This document shows positions 1 through 8,614 of a stretch of 53,321 nt of DNA, piece by piece. The stretch's first letter is position 1; every line of letters begins with the position of its first letter. The notes beneath the pieces were generated by a model, which had not been told where the DNA came from, made no database searches, and saw nothing but the letters and a program-made list of their open reading frames with translations. Where the stretch lies: assembly GCA_016789745.1 (NCBI GenBank), contig JAEUQF010000346.1, forward strand, positions 1 through 53,321. Direction: 5' to 3'. A program made the position numbers and the translations under genes. Source of the stretch: Bryobacterales bacterium. GTDB lineage: Bacteria > Acidobacteriota > Terriglobia > Bryobacterales > Bryobacteraceae.

Positions 1-587
1 ACGAGGCGGCCACCGTTCGGATCGATGTCGTACCCGAGCACCGGGTGGCCGCCGACCCACTTCCCCTTCCTTCGTGCCGCCGACATCTTGTCGCGCGTGC
101 GCTCCGAGATGAGCTCGCGTTCGAATTGCGCGAAGGAAAGGAGGATATTCAGTGTCAGTCGGCCGAGGGAGGACGTCGTGTTGAACTGCTGTGTGACGGA
201 CACGAAACTGACGCCGCACCGGTCGAACGTCTCCATCAACTTGGCGAAGTCGAGCAGCGATCGGCTCAGGCGGTCGACCTTGTAGACGACTACGCAGTCG
301 ATCTTGCGAGCCTCCACCGCAGTCAGCAACTTGGTGAGCGCGGGCCGGTCCATGTTGGCGCCGGTGTAGCCGCCGTCATCAAAGCGCTCCGGGATCAGGC
401 GCCAGCCTTCGTGCCGTTGACTTGCGATGTAAGCCTCGGCAGCCTCACGCTGGGCGTCCAAGGAGTTGAAATCCTGCTCAAGACCTTCGTCAGTCGATTT
501 TCGGGTGTAGACGGCGCACCGGACGTGATTCGCGGCCGCTTTGGGAAGCGGGATCTCAATGGTCTGTCTTGGTCTCCTATTTCGCAT
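1..587 (-). CDS. Serine recombinase (resolvase/invertase family), C-terminus beyond window edge
   Basis: Site-specific recombinase that would cut and rejoin DNA through a serine-DNA intermediate. The reading frame is open from an ATG at 587 down to the window edge, giving about 195 residues. The N-terminal catalytic domain is visible: YTRKS carries the nucleophile Ser31, followed by a conserved SLDAQREA segment, the YKVDRLSRS motif near residues 101-109, and FAQFERELISERT near 151-163 leading into the long connecting helix. The following RRKGKWVGGHPVLGYD stretch is the usual entry into the large-recombinase DNA-binding region, so the full protein is probably a large serine recombinase. Its start overlaps the end of the DUF2924 gene by 11 bp, so the two are probably translated together. 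The family is typical of phages, ICEs and other mobile elements. The substrate sites are not visible. Confidence 0.93.
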   Translation of the reverse strand, partial: MRNRRPRQTIEIPLPKAAANHVRCAVYTRKSTDEGLEQDFNSLDAQREAAEAYIASQRHEGWRLIPERFDDGGYTGANMDRPALTKLLTAVEARKIDCVVVYKVDRLSRSLLDFAKLMETFDRCGVSFVSVTQQFNTTSSLGRLTLNILLSFAQFERELISERTRDKMSAARRKGKWVGGHPVLGYDIDPNGGRL

Positions 588-1089
588 CACGATCCTCGGC
601 TGGCTGGAGATTGAAGAACAGGAACCCATTCCATTTGGTTCCCGTGAGTTCGCGGGCGATCGCACTGAGCGATCGGTAGATCCGCTGTTCGAACTCGAAC
701 CCGTCAGTCAGCACCCGCACGATGATCTCTCGCCCCTTGTACTGCCGCCGGAGGATCGTTCCCGGCGCTGGCAGTCGGCGATCGAAGCTCCGCGCGGCCT
801 TCGTCCGGACGGCCAGTTGCGGCGGGATGACGGTATTCTGCCCGAAGAAGGTCTTCGGTGCGCGGATCCGAAGATCCGCATCGTTGGCGATCTCGAGCGC
901 GCGACGCCGGGCGCGTTCCGACAAACCACCTTCAGCAAGGGCCTGGATGCGCCAGGCAATCCGCCGGAACAAAAACTGCTTGTGGTTGGATCTCGATTCC
1001 TCGCCAAAAACCTCGATGTACTTCTCGCGCAGCTGGCTGACCGTCATCCGTGCCAGTGCCTCGATCTGCTGTGAAACGTCGGTACCCAA
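577..1089 (-). CDS. DUF2924 family protein of a recombinase cassette
   Basis: Protein of about 170 residues with the layout of the DUF2924 family: an N-terminal part with QIEALARMTVSQLREKY, then FLFRRIAWRIQALAEGGLS, and a basic C-terminal half with LRRQYKGREIIVRVL and a final LTGTKWNGFLFF. The family is commonly found directly upstream of serine recombinases in mobile elements. Its biochemical role is unknown to me, and DNA binding or a recombination accessory role is only an inference. I chose the TTG at 1089 because an AAAGGAG stands five bases before it and the upstream small gene stops at 1091. An in-frame ATG at 1155 would add 22 residues that look non-coding. The 3' end overlaps the recombinase start. 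Confidence 0.85.
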   Translation of the reverse strand: MGTDVSQQIEALARMTVSQLREKYIEVFGEESRSNHKQFLFRRIAWRIQALAEGGLSERARRRALEIANDADLRIRAPKTFFGQNTVIPPQLAVRTKAARSFDRRLPAPGTILRRQYKGREIIVRVLTDGFEFEQRIYRSLSAIARELTGTKWNGFLFFNLQPAEDRDAK

Positions 1090-1090
1090 A

Positions 1091-1372
1091 TCATTCTCCT
1101 TTCTCGGTGCCGTTAACCTCGTGTCCATGAGGGCTCGAAGCTTCGGCACTATCAAGGGGAAGTCCGCGACGCCGGCGTTCGCGGTACCGGAGGTAGCCTG
1201 TAGTCAGAATCGCGGCGATGGTCTTGAGATCGTCTTCAAATGATCGGTTGGACTCGTCCAAGGGTCCCTGCTCCCCAGCGTCACCGGACCGCTGGGAAGG
1301 AGGCCGTGGATGTCGGAACGCCGCGGGAGCCGTGAGCTCCGGCGCCGGCCTGTCATGGCCAGCTTCCGGCAC
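1091..1372 (-). CDS. Small unknown protein of the recombinase/DUF2924 cassette
   Basis: Small basic protein, at most 93 residues. The C-terminal half looks real: an IAAILTTGYLRYRERRRR helix-like stretch, then LPLDSAEASS and a GHEVNGTEKGE tail, ending one base before the DUF2924 start. The N-terminal part from the ATG at 1372 is Pro/Ala/Arg-rich and may not be translated. A TTG at 1261 preceded by GGGGAG at nine bases is an alternative start, giving about 56 residues. I do not recognise a function. Short ORFs in this position are, to my knowledge, often seen in recombinase-DUF2924 cassettes, which supports a three-gene unit read leftwards. Confidence 0.5.
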   Translation of the reverse strand: MPEAGHDRPAPELTAPAAFRHPRPPSQRSGDAGEQGPLDESNRSFEDDLKTIAAILTTGYLRYRERRRRGLPLDSAEASSPHGHEVNGTEKGE

Positions 1373-1799
<427 letters not shown>

Positions 1800-1877
1800 G
1801 TGTTGTCGGCCTCAATCATTACAACACACCGGCCGCTTCCTGTCAAAGTTTCTACCCCTTCGTGTTGCAATAAGAAG

Positions 1878-2942
1878 ATGCCGGTTCTTCTGTCGCGACG
1901 GACGTTTCTGGGAGCAGTGGCCGCCCCCCTGGTTTCCGCCCAATCCAACACCCCGCCCGCCTATCCCGACAAGCACGATCTGCTTTATTATCTTGACGCT
2001 GCCGGTGTCCGCCAGCCAGTCACCGACCGTAAGAGCTGGGAACTGCGCCGCACCTCCATCCTCGACCGGATGCAGCAGGTCATGGGACCCCTTCCCTACC
2101 AGCCCTTGCCGCCTCGCTTTGAGGTGCTGGATGAGGCGAAGGAGTCCACCTATCTGCGCCGCAAAATCCGCTACATCTCCGAAGGCGAAGACTGGGTTCC
2201 GGCCTGGCTCCTGCTGCCCGGCAACGCCAAGAAAGCCCCCGCCGTGCTCTGCCTGCACCAGACCACCCGCATCGGCAAGGATGAGCCCGCCGGCCTCGGT
2301 GGAAAGCCCAACCTCTTCTATGCCCGCGAACTCGCCGAACGCGGCTTCGTCACCCTCGCCCCCGACTACCCCAACTTCGGCGAATACAAGTTCGACCCCT
2401 ACGCCAACGGCTATGCCAGCGCCACCATGAAAGGCATCCTCAACCACATGCGCGCGGTCGATGTCCTGCAATCGTTGCGCTTCGTCGACCCGAAAGCCAT
2501 CGGCGTCTGCGGCCACTCGCTCGGCGGCCACAACTCGCTGTTCGTCGCCGCCTTTGATCAGCGCCTGCGCGCGGTCGTCACCAGCTGCGGCTTCACCGCC
2601 TTCCCCAGGTACTTTAAAGGGGACCTCACCGGCTGGAGTCACAAGGGCTACATGCCCCGCATCGCCGATGTCTACGGCAAGTCGCCGGATCGTATGCCGT
2701 TCGATTTCCCGGAGATTCTGGGCGCCATCGCCCCGCGCGCCATCTTCATCAATGCTCCCACCGAGGACAGCAATTTCGAGGTCTCTGGGGTGCGCGATTC
2801 GGTGGCCGCGGCGCGGCCCATCTTCGATCGCATCCATGCCAAAAAGCAGGCGCTCGTGCTCCAGACGCCGAGCGCCGGCCACGACTTCCCGCCCGATATA
2901 CGCGTGAACGCCTACCGCTTCCTGCAACGGCACTTGCGCTGA
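1878..2942 (+). CDS. Tat-exported alpha/beta hydrolase (dienelactone hydrolase-like)
   Basis: Predicted exported esterase-like alpha/beta hydrolase of 354 residues; the substrate is unknown. The N-terminus LLSRRTFLGAVAAPLVSA is a twin-arginine-type signal. The hydrolase core shows VLCLHQTT (oxyanion region), the nucleophile elbow GHSLGG, a late acid in PTEDSNFE and the catalytic histidine in AGHDFP. Together these make a plausible Ser-Asp-His triad. I chose the ATG at 1878 because it places the RR motif at the N-terminus. A longer frame starting at 1800 would begin inside the tRNA flank. It is followed 38 bp later by a membrane glycosyltransferase on the same strand, with no obvious functional link. 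Confidence 0.88.
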   Translation: MPVLLSRRTFLGAVAAPLVSAQSNTPPAYPDKHDLLYYLDAAGVRQPVTDRKSWELRRTSILDRMQQVMGPLPYQPLPPRFEVLDEAKESTYLRRKIRYISEGEDWVPAWLLLPGNAKKAPAVLCLHQTTRIGKDEPAGLGGKPNLFYARELAERGFVTLAPDYPNFGEYKFDPYANGYASATMKGILNHMRAVDVLQSLRFVDPKAIGVCGHSLGGHNSLFVAAFDQRLRAVVTSCGFTAFPRYFKGDLTGWSHKGYMPRIADVYGKSPDRMPFDFPEILGAIAPRAIFINAPTEDSNFEVSGVRDSVAAARPIFDRIHAKKQALVLQTPSAGHDFPPDIRVNAYRFLQRHLR

Positions 2943-2980
2943 ACTACAGATCCCGCACGCGCCTGCCGATAGCCCGGTTG

Positions 2981-4540
2981 ATGGCTCGTGTCCTGTTCGC
3001 GGTTCTGTTCGTGCTGGCACTGCTACCCTCGGCGTGGCTCGCCTGGACCAACCGAGACATGCCGCACTTCGGTCATCACCATGACGACGCCATGTACTTC
3101 GTCTCGGCGCAAAGCCTGGCGGTGGGTGGCGGGTATCGCATCATGAGTCTACCCGGGGAACCGCCGAATAGTAAGTACCCGCCCGGGTACCCGCTGTACC
3201 TGTCGCTTGCCTGGCGGCTGAATCCGAATTTCCCCCAGAATCTGTCCTGGGTTCTGCTGCTCTGCTGGCTGATGCTACCTGCCGCGATCCTGGCCTGCCG
3301 TTGGGTCTATCCCGAGCGGCCGTGGCTCTGGTTCCTGCTGGGGTTAAGCCCCCCGGCGGTATTCTTATCGCTCAGCGCCATGACGGAGGTGCCCGCGCTC
3401 TGCTTTGTGCTGCTCACGGTGGGTCTGGCGCGCGGCGAACGGGTGCGCCGAGCCGCGTTCGCAGGGCTGGCGGCCGCTGCCGGGTTCTGCGTCAAGAACG
3501 CCCTGCTGATGCTGCTGCCGGCCGCTGTGCTGTGGTATCTGCTGCAGCGCCGTCCCCGCCATGCGGCTGCCTTCACCGCAGCCATGTTACCCGCTGTGAT
3601 CGCGTGGCAGATGTGGAGCAGCCGCCACGTCACCCTGGGCGCCATCGAGATGATCTTCTATACGCACTACACCATCTTCTGGCTGCGTTCGGTCACGTGG
3701 GACGGGCTGCCCGCGATGGTGTCGCAGAACCTCAGTGCACTGCTGGCGGGAATTGGGTCGCTGTTCTCGCTGGAGCCCGAGTACACGCTGTTCGCCCAGG
3801 GCCGGTCGATGATCCTTGCCTTTGCCGCCATTGCCGGGTGCGTCAGGCTGCAACTGCGCCAGGGCCTGTCGCTGTACGCCCTGTTCGCCGGCTTCTACTC
3901 GATCCAGTTGCTGTTGTGGAACTTCAGCCCTAACGAGCGGCTGCTGTTTCCGCTCTTCCCGTTCCTGTTAACCGGGCTGGTGGCCACCTGCGGCGACGTG
4001 TACAACGCCTTCCTGCGTTCGAAAATGAAAGACCCTGTTGGCTCGCGTGTCATCCTTGCCCTGGGTGTGCTGCTGTTGGCCAACGCCATGGTCCGCAACG
4101 TCTACGGAGTGGTGCACTACATCCCCCAGACCATGGCCGCCGATCGCGCCCGTCTCGGCGAATTGCGCCAAGTGTGGTCCTGGATTCGCGAAAACACCCC
4201 CGAAACGGCCCGCCTGAATCCGCCGAACGACGATCCGCTTACGTATCTCTACACGAGGCGGAAAGCCGTGGCCCGCCAGCCTCCCACCCAGTATCTGTAC
4301 AGCGGGAATCGGGCCGGCCTGCTCGATTGGTTCTCGAATCTGCCCGAAGTGCCTGTAGACTACGTGCTTGCCGGGCAAACGCTGTGCCAGCACAACCTGT
4401 CGCCGGACGACCGCAAGGAGATCACCGCCCGGCTGGTGAAGCGGCCGGACCTGGCGCTCATCCACGAGTTCAAGGATTGGAAGGTGCTGCGCGTGCAACC
4501 CGCGGCGCCGGCGAACGCTAGCGCAGCCCGCCTTTATTAG
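2981..4540 (+). CDS. Polytopic membrane glycosyltransferase-like protein (GT-C fold type)
   Basis: Integral membrane protein of about 519 residues with roughly ten hydrophobic segments. After the first segment comes a loop with HHHDDAMYF (Asp35-Asp36), like the acidic pair of GT-C glycosyltransferases, followed by SKYPPGYPLYLSL, a sequence typical of PMT/ArnT-related enzymes. These enzymes use polyprenyl-phosphate sugars on the outer face of the cytoplasmic membrane. The donor and acceptor here cannot be told. The C-terminal 120 residues are soluble. The ATG at 2981 is preferred over the TTG at 2978. The last 23 bp overlap the end of serS on the other strand. Confidence 0.75.
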   Translation: MARVLFAVLFVLALLPSAWLAWTNRDMPHFGHHHDDAMYFVSAQSLAVGGGYRIMSLPGEPPNSKYPPGYPLYLSLAWRLNPNFPQNLSWVLLLCWLMLPAAILACRWVYPERPWLWFLLGLSPPAVFLSLSAMTEVPALCFVLLTVGLARGERVRRAAFAGLAAAAGFCVKNALLMLLPAAVLWYLLQRRPRHAAAFTAAMLPAVIAWQMWSSRHVTLGAIEMIFYTHYTIFWLRSVTWDGLPAMVSQNLSALLAGIGSLFSLEPEYTLFAQGRSMILAFAAIAGCVRLQLRQGLSLYALFAGFYSIQLLLWNFSPNERLLFPLFPFLLTGLVATCGDVYNAFLRSKMKDPVGSRVILALGVLLLANAMVRNVYGVVHYIPQTMAADRARLGELRQVWSWIRENTPETARLNPPNDDPLTYLYTRRKAVARQPPTQYLYSGNRAGLLDWFSNLPEVPVDYVLAGQTLCQHNLSPDDRKEITARLVKRPDLALIHEFKDWKVLRVQPAAPANASAARLY

Positions 4541-5798
4541 TGATGACTTCCGCGTTCAGGTAGGGCCGCAGCGGCTCCGGCACCACCACGCTGCCATCGG
4601 CCTGCTGGTAGTTTTCGATAATCGCCACCCACGTCCGGCCGACGGCCAACCCGCTGCCATTCAGCGTATGCGCCGCCTCGGTCTTCTTTTCGATGCGTGC
4701 GCGGATGCCCGCCCGGCGTGCCTGGAAAGCCTCGAAATTCGAACACGAAGAGATCTCGCGATAGTCATTCTGCCCCGGCAGCCAGACTTCCAGATCGTAC
4801 GTCTTGGCCGACGAGAAGCCCATGTCCCCGGTACACAGCACCACGCGCCGGAACGGCAGTCCCAGCTTCTTCAGAATGTCTTCGGCATCGGAGGTCAGCT
4901 TCTCGAGCGCTTCATGGCTCTGGTCCGCACGCGTAAACTTCACCAACTCCACCTTCTGGAACTGGTGCTGGCGAATGATACCGCGTACGTCGCGCCCATG
5001 CGACCCCGCTTCGCTACGGAAACAGGGCGTGTAGGCGCACAGGCTGATGGGCAGTTTGTCACCTTCCAGCGTCTCATCGCGGAACAGATTCGTCACCGGC
5101 ACCTCAGCCGTGGGTGCCAGCCAGAAATCGAAGCCCTCGCACTTGAATAGGTCGCTTGCGAATTTCGGCAACTGCCCGGTGCCGAACAGGCTGGCCGAAT
5201 TGATTAGGAACGGCGGCAGCACCTCGGTATAGCCGTGCTCGCGGGTATGCACGTCGAGCATGAAGTTGATCAGCGCCCGCTCCAGCCGCGCACCCAACCC
5301 CACGTAGACCGCGAACCGAGCGCCCGTGATCTTGGTGGCGCGCTCGAAATCCAGAATGCCCAACTCCGGGCCCAGGTCCCAATGCGGCTTCGGCTCGAAA
5401 TCGAACTTGCGGGGCTCGCCGATGCGGTGGATCTCGACGTTGTCCTCAACCCCCTTGCCCACCGGCACGCTCTCATGCGGCACGTTGGGGATGCCGGCCA
5501 TCAAGCCGCGGAACTCCTCCTCGAGCGACTTCACCTGCTCTTCGAGCGTGGCAATCTGGTCACCGATTCCGCGCACCTTGGCCTGCTGCTCGGTGGTGTC
5601 CTCGCCCGCTTTCTTCAACTTCGCAATCTGCTGCGACTCGCTATTGCGCAGCGCGCGCAGCGTGTCGGTTTCAGTAAGGGCGGCGCGCCGCCGCGCGTCC
5701 AGGTCGCGGAACTGTGCCACGTCCAGCGTCAAACCGCGGGTGGCCAACCGTTCGGCAACGGCATCCAGATTGCTTCGGAAGAACGACAAATCGTGCAT
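4518..5798 (-). CDS. serS: Seryl-tRNA synthetase
   Basis: Charges tRNA-Ser with serine in the cytoplasm (EC 6.1.1.11). At 426 residues it has the standard bacterial length. The N-terminal 110 residues form the tRNA-binding helical arm with charged coiled-coil sequence. The class II catalytic domain follows, with TAEVP (serine pocket), motif 2 in FRSEAGSHGRDVRG, the GQNDYREISSCSNFEAFQARR-type segment and motif 3 in LNGSGLAVGRTWVAI. The start is an ATG at 5798. It is divergent from the lactonase gene, with about 77 bp between them for both promoters, and convergent with the GT-C gene, which it overlaps by 23 bp. Confidence 0.98.
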   Translation of the reverse strand: MHDLSFFRSNLDAVAERLATRGLTLDVAQFRDLDARRRAALTETDTLRALRNSESQQIAKLKKAGEDTTEQQAKVRGIGDQIATLEEQVKSLEEEFRGLMAGIPNVPHESVPVGKGVEDNVEIHRIGEPRKFDFEPKPHWDLGPELGILDFERATKITGARFAVYVGLGARLERALINFMLDVHTREHGYTEVLPPFLINSASLFGTGQLPKFASDLFKCEGFDFWLAPTAEVPVTNLFRDETLEGDKLPISLCAYTPCFRSEAGSHGRDVRGIIRQHQFQKVELVKFTRADQSHEALEKLTSDAEDILKKLGLPFRRVVLCTGDMGFSSAKTYDLEVWLPGQNDYREISSCSNFEAFQARRAGIRARIEKKTEAAHTLNGSGLAVGRTWVAIIENYQQADGSVVVPEPLRPYLNAEVITNKGGLR

Positions 5799-5875
5799 GA
5801 TGTGGGAAACCCTTATTGTAAGGGAAGCGCAGCCACTTGCACTTGCCCCGCTAAGTGCGATTTGATTTGGAAGAT

Positions 5876-7015
5876 ATGAGCCCGACCCGCCGGTCCTTCC
5901 TCGCGGCCTCCGCCGCGGCGCCCCTGAGCCTCGCCGCTAAGGGAAAAACGTCCCGCGTCTACTTTGGCACCTACACCCGCAATGGTTCCAAAGGCATCTA
6001 CACCGCCACGCTCGACACCGCCAGCGGCAAGCTCTCCGAGCCCGAACTCGCCGCCGAGATCCCCAGCCCTTCGTTTGTCACCCTGCATCCCAACGGCAAG
6101 TTCCTCTATGCGGTCAGCGAGATGGGGGGCGCGCCTACCAAGCCCACCGGCACCGTCACGGCCTTTTCGCTCGACGCCGCCAGCGGCAAACTCAACAAAC
6201 TGAATACGGTTTCCACCAAGGGCGAGGCGCCCTGCCATCTCAATGTCGACAAGACCGGCCGCGCGCTGGTTCTGGTGAACTACTCCAGCGGCAGCACGGC
6301 CTGCATGCCGGTGAGAGCCGACGGCAGCTTGGGCGAAGCCGCCAGCTTCATCGAGCACAAAGGCTCCAGTGTCAACCAACAGCGCCAGCGGAGTCCGCAT
6401 GCGCACTCGGCCAATATCTCCTTCAATAACCGCTTCGTCGTTGTTGCCGACCTCGGCACCGATCAGGTCCTTGTTTATAAGCTCGACCCCGCCACCGCCA
6501 CCCTCACCCCCAACGATCCGCCCTTTGTAAAAGTGAAGCCCGGCGGCGGTCCGCGCCACTTCACCTTCCACCCTAAGGGCAAGTACGGCTATGTCATTAA
6601 CGAAATGGGCTCGGCTGTCACGGCATTCACCTGGGACGCCAACAAGGGCGTGTTCAACGAGATCCAGCACATCTCCACGCTGCCCGACGGTTTCAAAGGC
6701 GTGAACAACTGTGCCGAAGTAGTGGCCCATCCCAACGGCAAGTTTCTGTATGGCTCCAACCGCGGCCATAACTCGCTGGCTGTGTTCAAGATCGATGGCC
6801 AGGGTAAACTCACCGCGGCCGGCCACGTGCCCACCGGCGGCGAGATTCCGCGCAACTTCGCTATCGCGCCGGGTGGCAAATGGCTGTTGGCGGCTAACCA
6901 GAACACGAACAACGTGGTGGTGTTCGCCGTCGACCCGAATAGTGGCAACCTCACCCCCACCGGACAGCAGGTGAAGGTGGGCGCTCCGGTCTGCATCCGT
7001 TACCTGGCGTTGTAG
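5876..7015 (+). CDS. Tat-exported lactonase-family seven-bladed beta-propeller
   Basis: Beta-propeller of the 6-phosphogluconolactonase (YbhE/Pgl) family, 379 residues. Family hallmarks are VYFGTYTRNGSKGIY at the N-terminal blade, repeated HPNGKFLYA-type strands, a LNVDKTGRALVLVNY segment, GGGPRHFTFHPKGKYGYV, and GGEIPRNFAIAPGGKWLLAANQ near the end. The N-terminus PTRRSFLAASAAAPLSLAA is a Tat-type signal, so the enzyme is probably periplasmic. This is unusual for pentose phosphate metabolism and points to another lactone as substrate. The ATG at 5876 is chosen. A GTG at 5855 in frame would add seven residues before the Tat motif. Confidence 0.88.
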   Translation: MSPTRRSFLAASAAAPLSLAAKGKTSRVYFGTYTRNGSKGIYTATLDTASGKLSEPELAAEIPSPSFVTLHPNGKFLYAVSEMGGAPTKPTGTVTAFSLDAASGKLNKLNTVSTKGEAPCHLNVDKTGRALVLVNYSSGSTACMPVRADGSLGEAASFIEHKGSSVNQQRQRSPHAHSANISFNNRFVVVADLGTDQVLVYKLDPATATLTPNDPPFVKVKPGGGPRHFTFHPKGKYGYVINEMGSAVTAFTWDANKGVFNEIQHISTLPDGFKGVNNCAEVVAHPNGKFLYGSNRGHNSLAVFKIDGQGKLTAAGHVPTGGEIPRNFAIAPGGKWLLAANQNTNNVVVFAVDPNSGNLTPTGQQVKVGAPVCIRYLAL

Positions 7016-7017
7016 GC

Positions 7018-7558
7018 TTACACCTGCCGGCTCGACTCCTGGCTGGTTTCGCGTTTCCGTAACCACAGATAGCGGAGCGGAAACAGCAGCCAGCCGGGGG
7101 CGCCATGCACCGCTCTGCGCCACACTCGCCAGGGAAGCCAGAGCTTGACGTACTCGATCAGAAACACCAGTATCGTGGCCGTGGGACCTGTCCGCCACCC
7201 TTCCGCGACAACCTCCAGAACGTTACCGGCGAGTTGCTTTAATCCATCCAGGGTGAAGCGCCGGTAATCGCGGGGACATTCGGGGAAGGGATCGCAGACG
7301 GGCGTAACCACATGCAGATGACCGGATGGCGCCAGCACACGTTCCAGTTCGCGCATTACCTGCTCCGGATCAAGCACATGCCAAGATTGACGTAGCCCTG
7401 GGGCTCGGACCTTCGCCATCCACGTAGAGGTTCCAACGGACCAAGGGAACGTAAAGCGGCGCGGCAGGATTACGGAGAAATAGCTCGGGTGGCGGAAGTA
7501 TGCGGTAGACGCGTTTAGTCCACCCCCGATAGCCCCAACCCCGCCCGGCGACTACCAC
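7018..7558 (-). pseudogene. Decayed SAM-dependent methyltransferase
   Basis: The downstream part (about 7018-7419) encodes the C-terminal half of a class I methyltransferase: DPEQVMRELERVLAPSGHL (the usual segment after motif III), HVVTPVCDPFPECPRDYRRFT, then a membrane-like tail. The glycine-rich SAM-binding motif and strands 1-3 are absent. In another frame upstream (about 7370-7558), VYRILPPPELFLRNPAAP and LYVPLVRWNLYVDGEGP look like the N-terminus of the same kind of protein. The two pieces meet near 7385-7410 out of frame. I infer an internal deletion of roughly 80-100 codons with a frameshift. A functional short protein from 7419 is unlikely because nothing could bind SAM. Confidence 0.6.
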
Positions 7559-7642
7559 CCGCAGGCTGTGCCGGACGGTACGGAATAGTCCCGGTACTAG
7601 ACGGCCCGGCCGAAACCGCCTCCCCTGCGTTACTCTGGGCGT

Positions 7643-8599
7643 ATGCGCTGTCACGCCGTTCTTGCGGCTGCTCTCTTGTTTCTGGCCGGCATCGCCTGCG
7701 CCCAAACGCCTCCCAAACCGCAGGGTTCGCTGACGGTTTCGAAGAAATCCGCGCTCGACAAGCCCACTCTCGAACAGTACATCCGGCACCAGTTCCTGCT
7801 TCCGGAGAATCTGAAGGTGGTGATCGCTGACGCCAAGGCGTCCGAGGTCCCCGGCCTGCTGCTGATTCCGGTCACCGTCACTGACGGCGGATCGATGACG
7901 CAGATCGTCGAGTTCTACGTCAGCAAAGACGGCGCCAAGATTATGCAGGGCAAGGTGTACGACATCGGCGAGAGCCCCTTTGCCGGCGACCTGAAATTGC
8001 TGAAGACCGACAGCGCCCCGGCCACCGGACCCGCCAATGCCCCGGTAACGATCGCCATCTTCAGCGACTTCCAGTGCCAATACTGCAAGGAGGAAGCCAA
8101 GGTCCTCCGCGCCAATCTCGAAAAGGCCTATCCCACCCAGGCGCGCCTGGTTTTCAAGGATCTGCCCATCGAGCAGATCCACAATTGGGCCAAGCCCGCC
8201 GCGCTCATCGGCCGCTGCATCGCGCGCCAGAATGCCGGCGCCTTCTGGCAGTATCACGACTGGGTTTTTGAGCAGCAGGGGGCTCTGAAGGCCGACGACC
8301 TGCAAGCCAAAGCCATCGACTTTGCGGGCGCCAAGGGCCTGGATACGCTGCAGTTGACGCAATGCATCACCGGCAAGCTCACCGCCAAAGAGGTGGAGGA
8401 CAGCATCGCCGAAGCCCGCGCCCTGCAGGTTTCGTCGACGCCCACGCTGTTCGTCAACGGGCGGCGGCTGGTGGGTAGTGTCCAGTGGGACCAGTTGAAG
8501 CAGGTCATCGATCATGAGGTGGCCTACGCACAGAAGAACGCGACGAAGAAAGACGAGGCCTGCTGCGAAGTGAAGCTGGCCATTCCGGGAGCCAAGTAG
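7643..8599 (+). CDS. Exported DsbA-like thioredoxin-fold protein
   Basis: Periplasmic thiol oxidoreductase-like protein of 318 residues. The signal peptide ends around GIACAQ. Residues about 30-125 form an N-terminal domain seen in several DsbA/DsbG-like proteins. The thioredoxin_4/DsbA domain follows with the redox motif FQCQYCKEE (CxxC) and the cis-proline loop VSSTPTLFVNG. Substrate and direction (oxidase or isomerase) cannot be told. A C-terminal EACCEVK adds a Cys pair whose role is unknown. The M28 peptidase gene starts 15 bp downstream, so the two are probably one operon of exported proteins. Confidence 0.9.
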   Translation: MRCHAVLAAALLFLAGIACAQTPPKPQGSLTVSKKSALDKPTLEQYIRHQFLLPENLKVVIADAKASEVPGLLLIPVTVTDGGSMTQIVEFYVSKDGAKIMQGKVYDIGESPFAGDLKLLKTDSAPATGPANAPVTIAIFSDFQCQYCKEEAKVLRANLEKAYPTQARLVFKDLPIEQIHNWAKPAALIGRCIARQNAGAFWQYHDWVFEQQGALKADDLQAKAIDFAGAKGLDTLQLTQCITGKLTAKEVEDSIAEARALQVSSTPTLFVNGRRLVGSVQWDQLKQVIDHEVAYAQKNATKKDEACCEVKLAIPGAK

Positions 8600-8614
8600 G
8601 AGTTTCAACCGACC

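Noticed and set aside
1800..1877. N-terminal extension of the alpha/beta hydrolase
   Set aside because: It would begin right beside the tRNA and push the twin-arginine motif inside the protein; the ATG at 1878 gives a normal signal.
1812..3020. Long open frame on the minus strand opposite the alpha/beta hydrolase
   Set aside because: It has no family pattern, is rich in Gly/Ala/Val as expected for the complement of GC-rich codons, and the opposite strand has a clear hydrolase with catalytic motifs.
5813..7198. 461-codon frame opposite the lactonase gene
   Set aside because: Mirror of a real gene with strong third-position GC bias; no ribosome-binding site or motif supports it.
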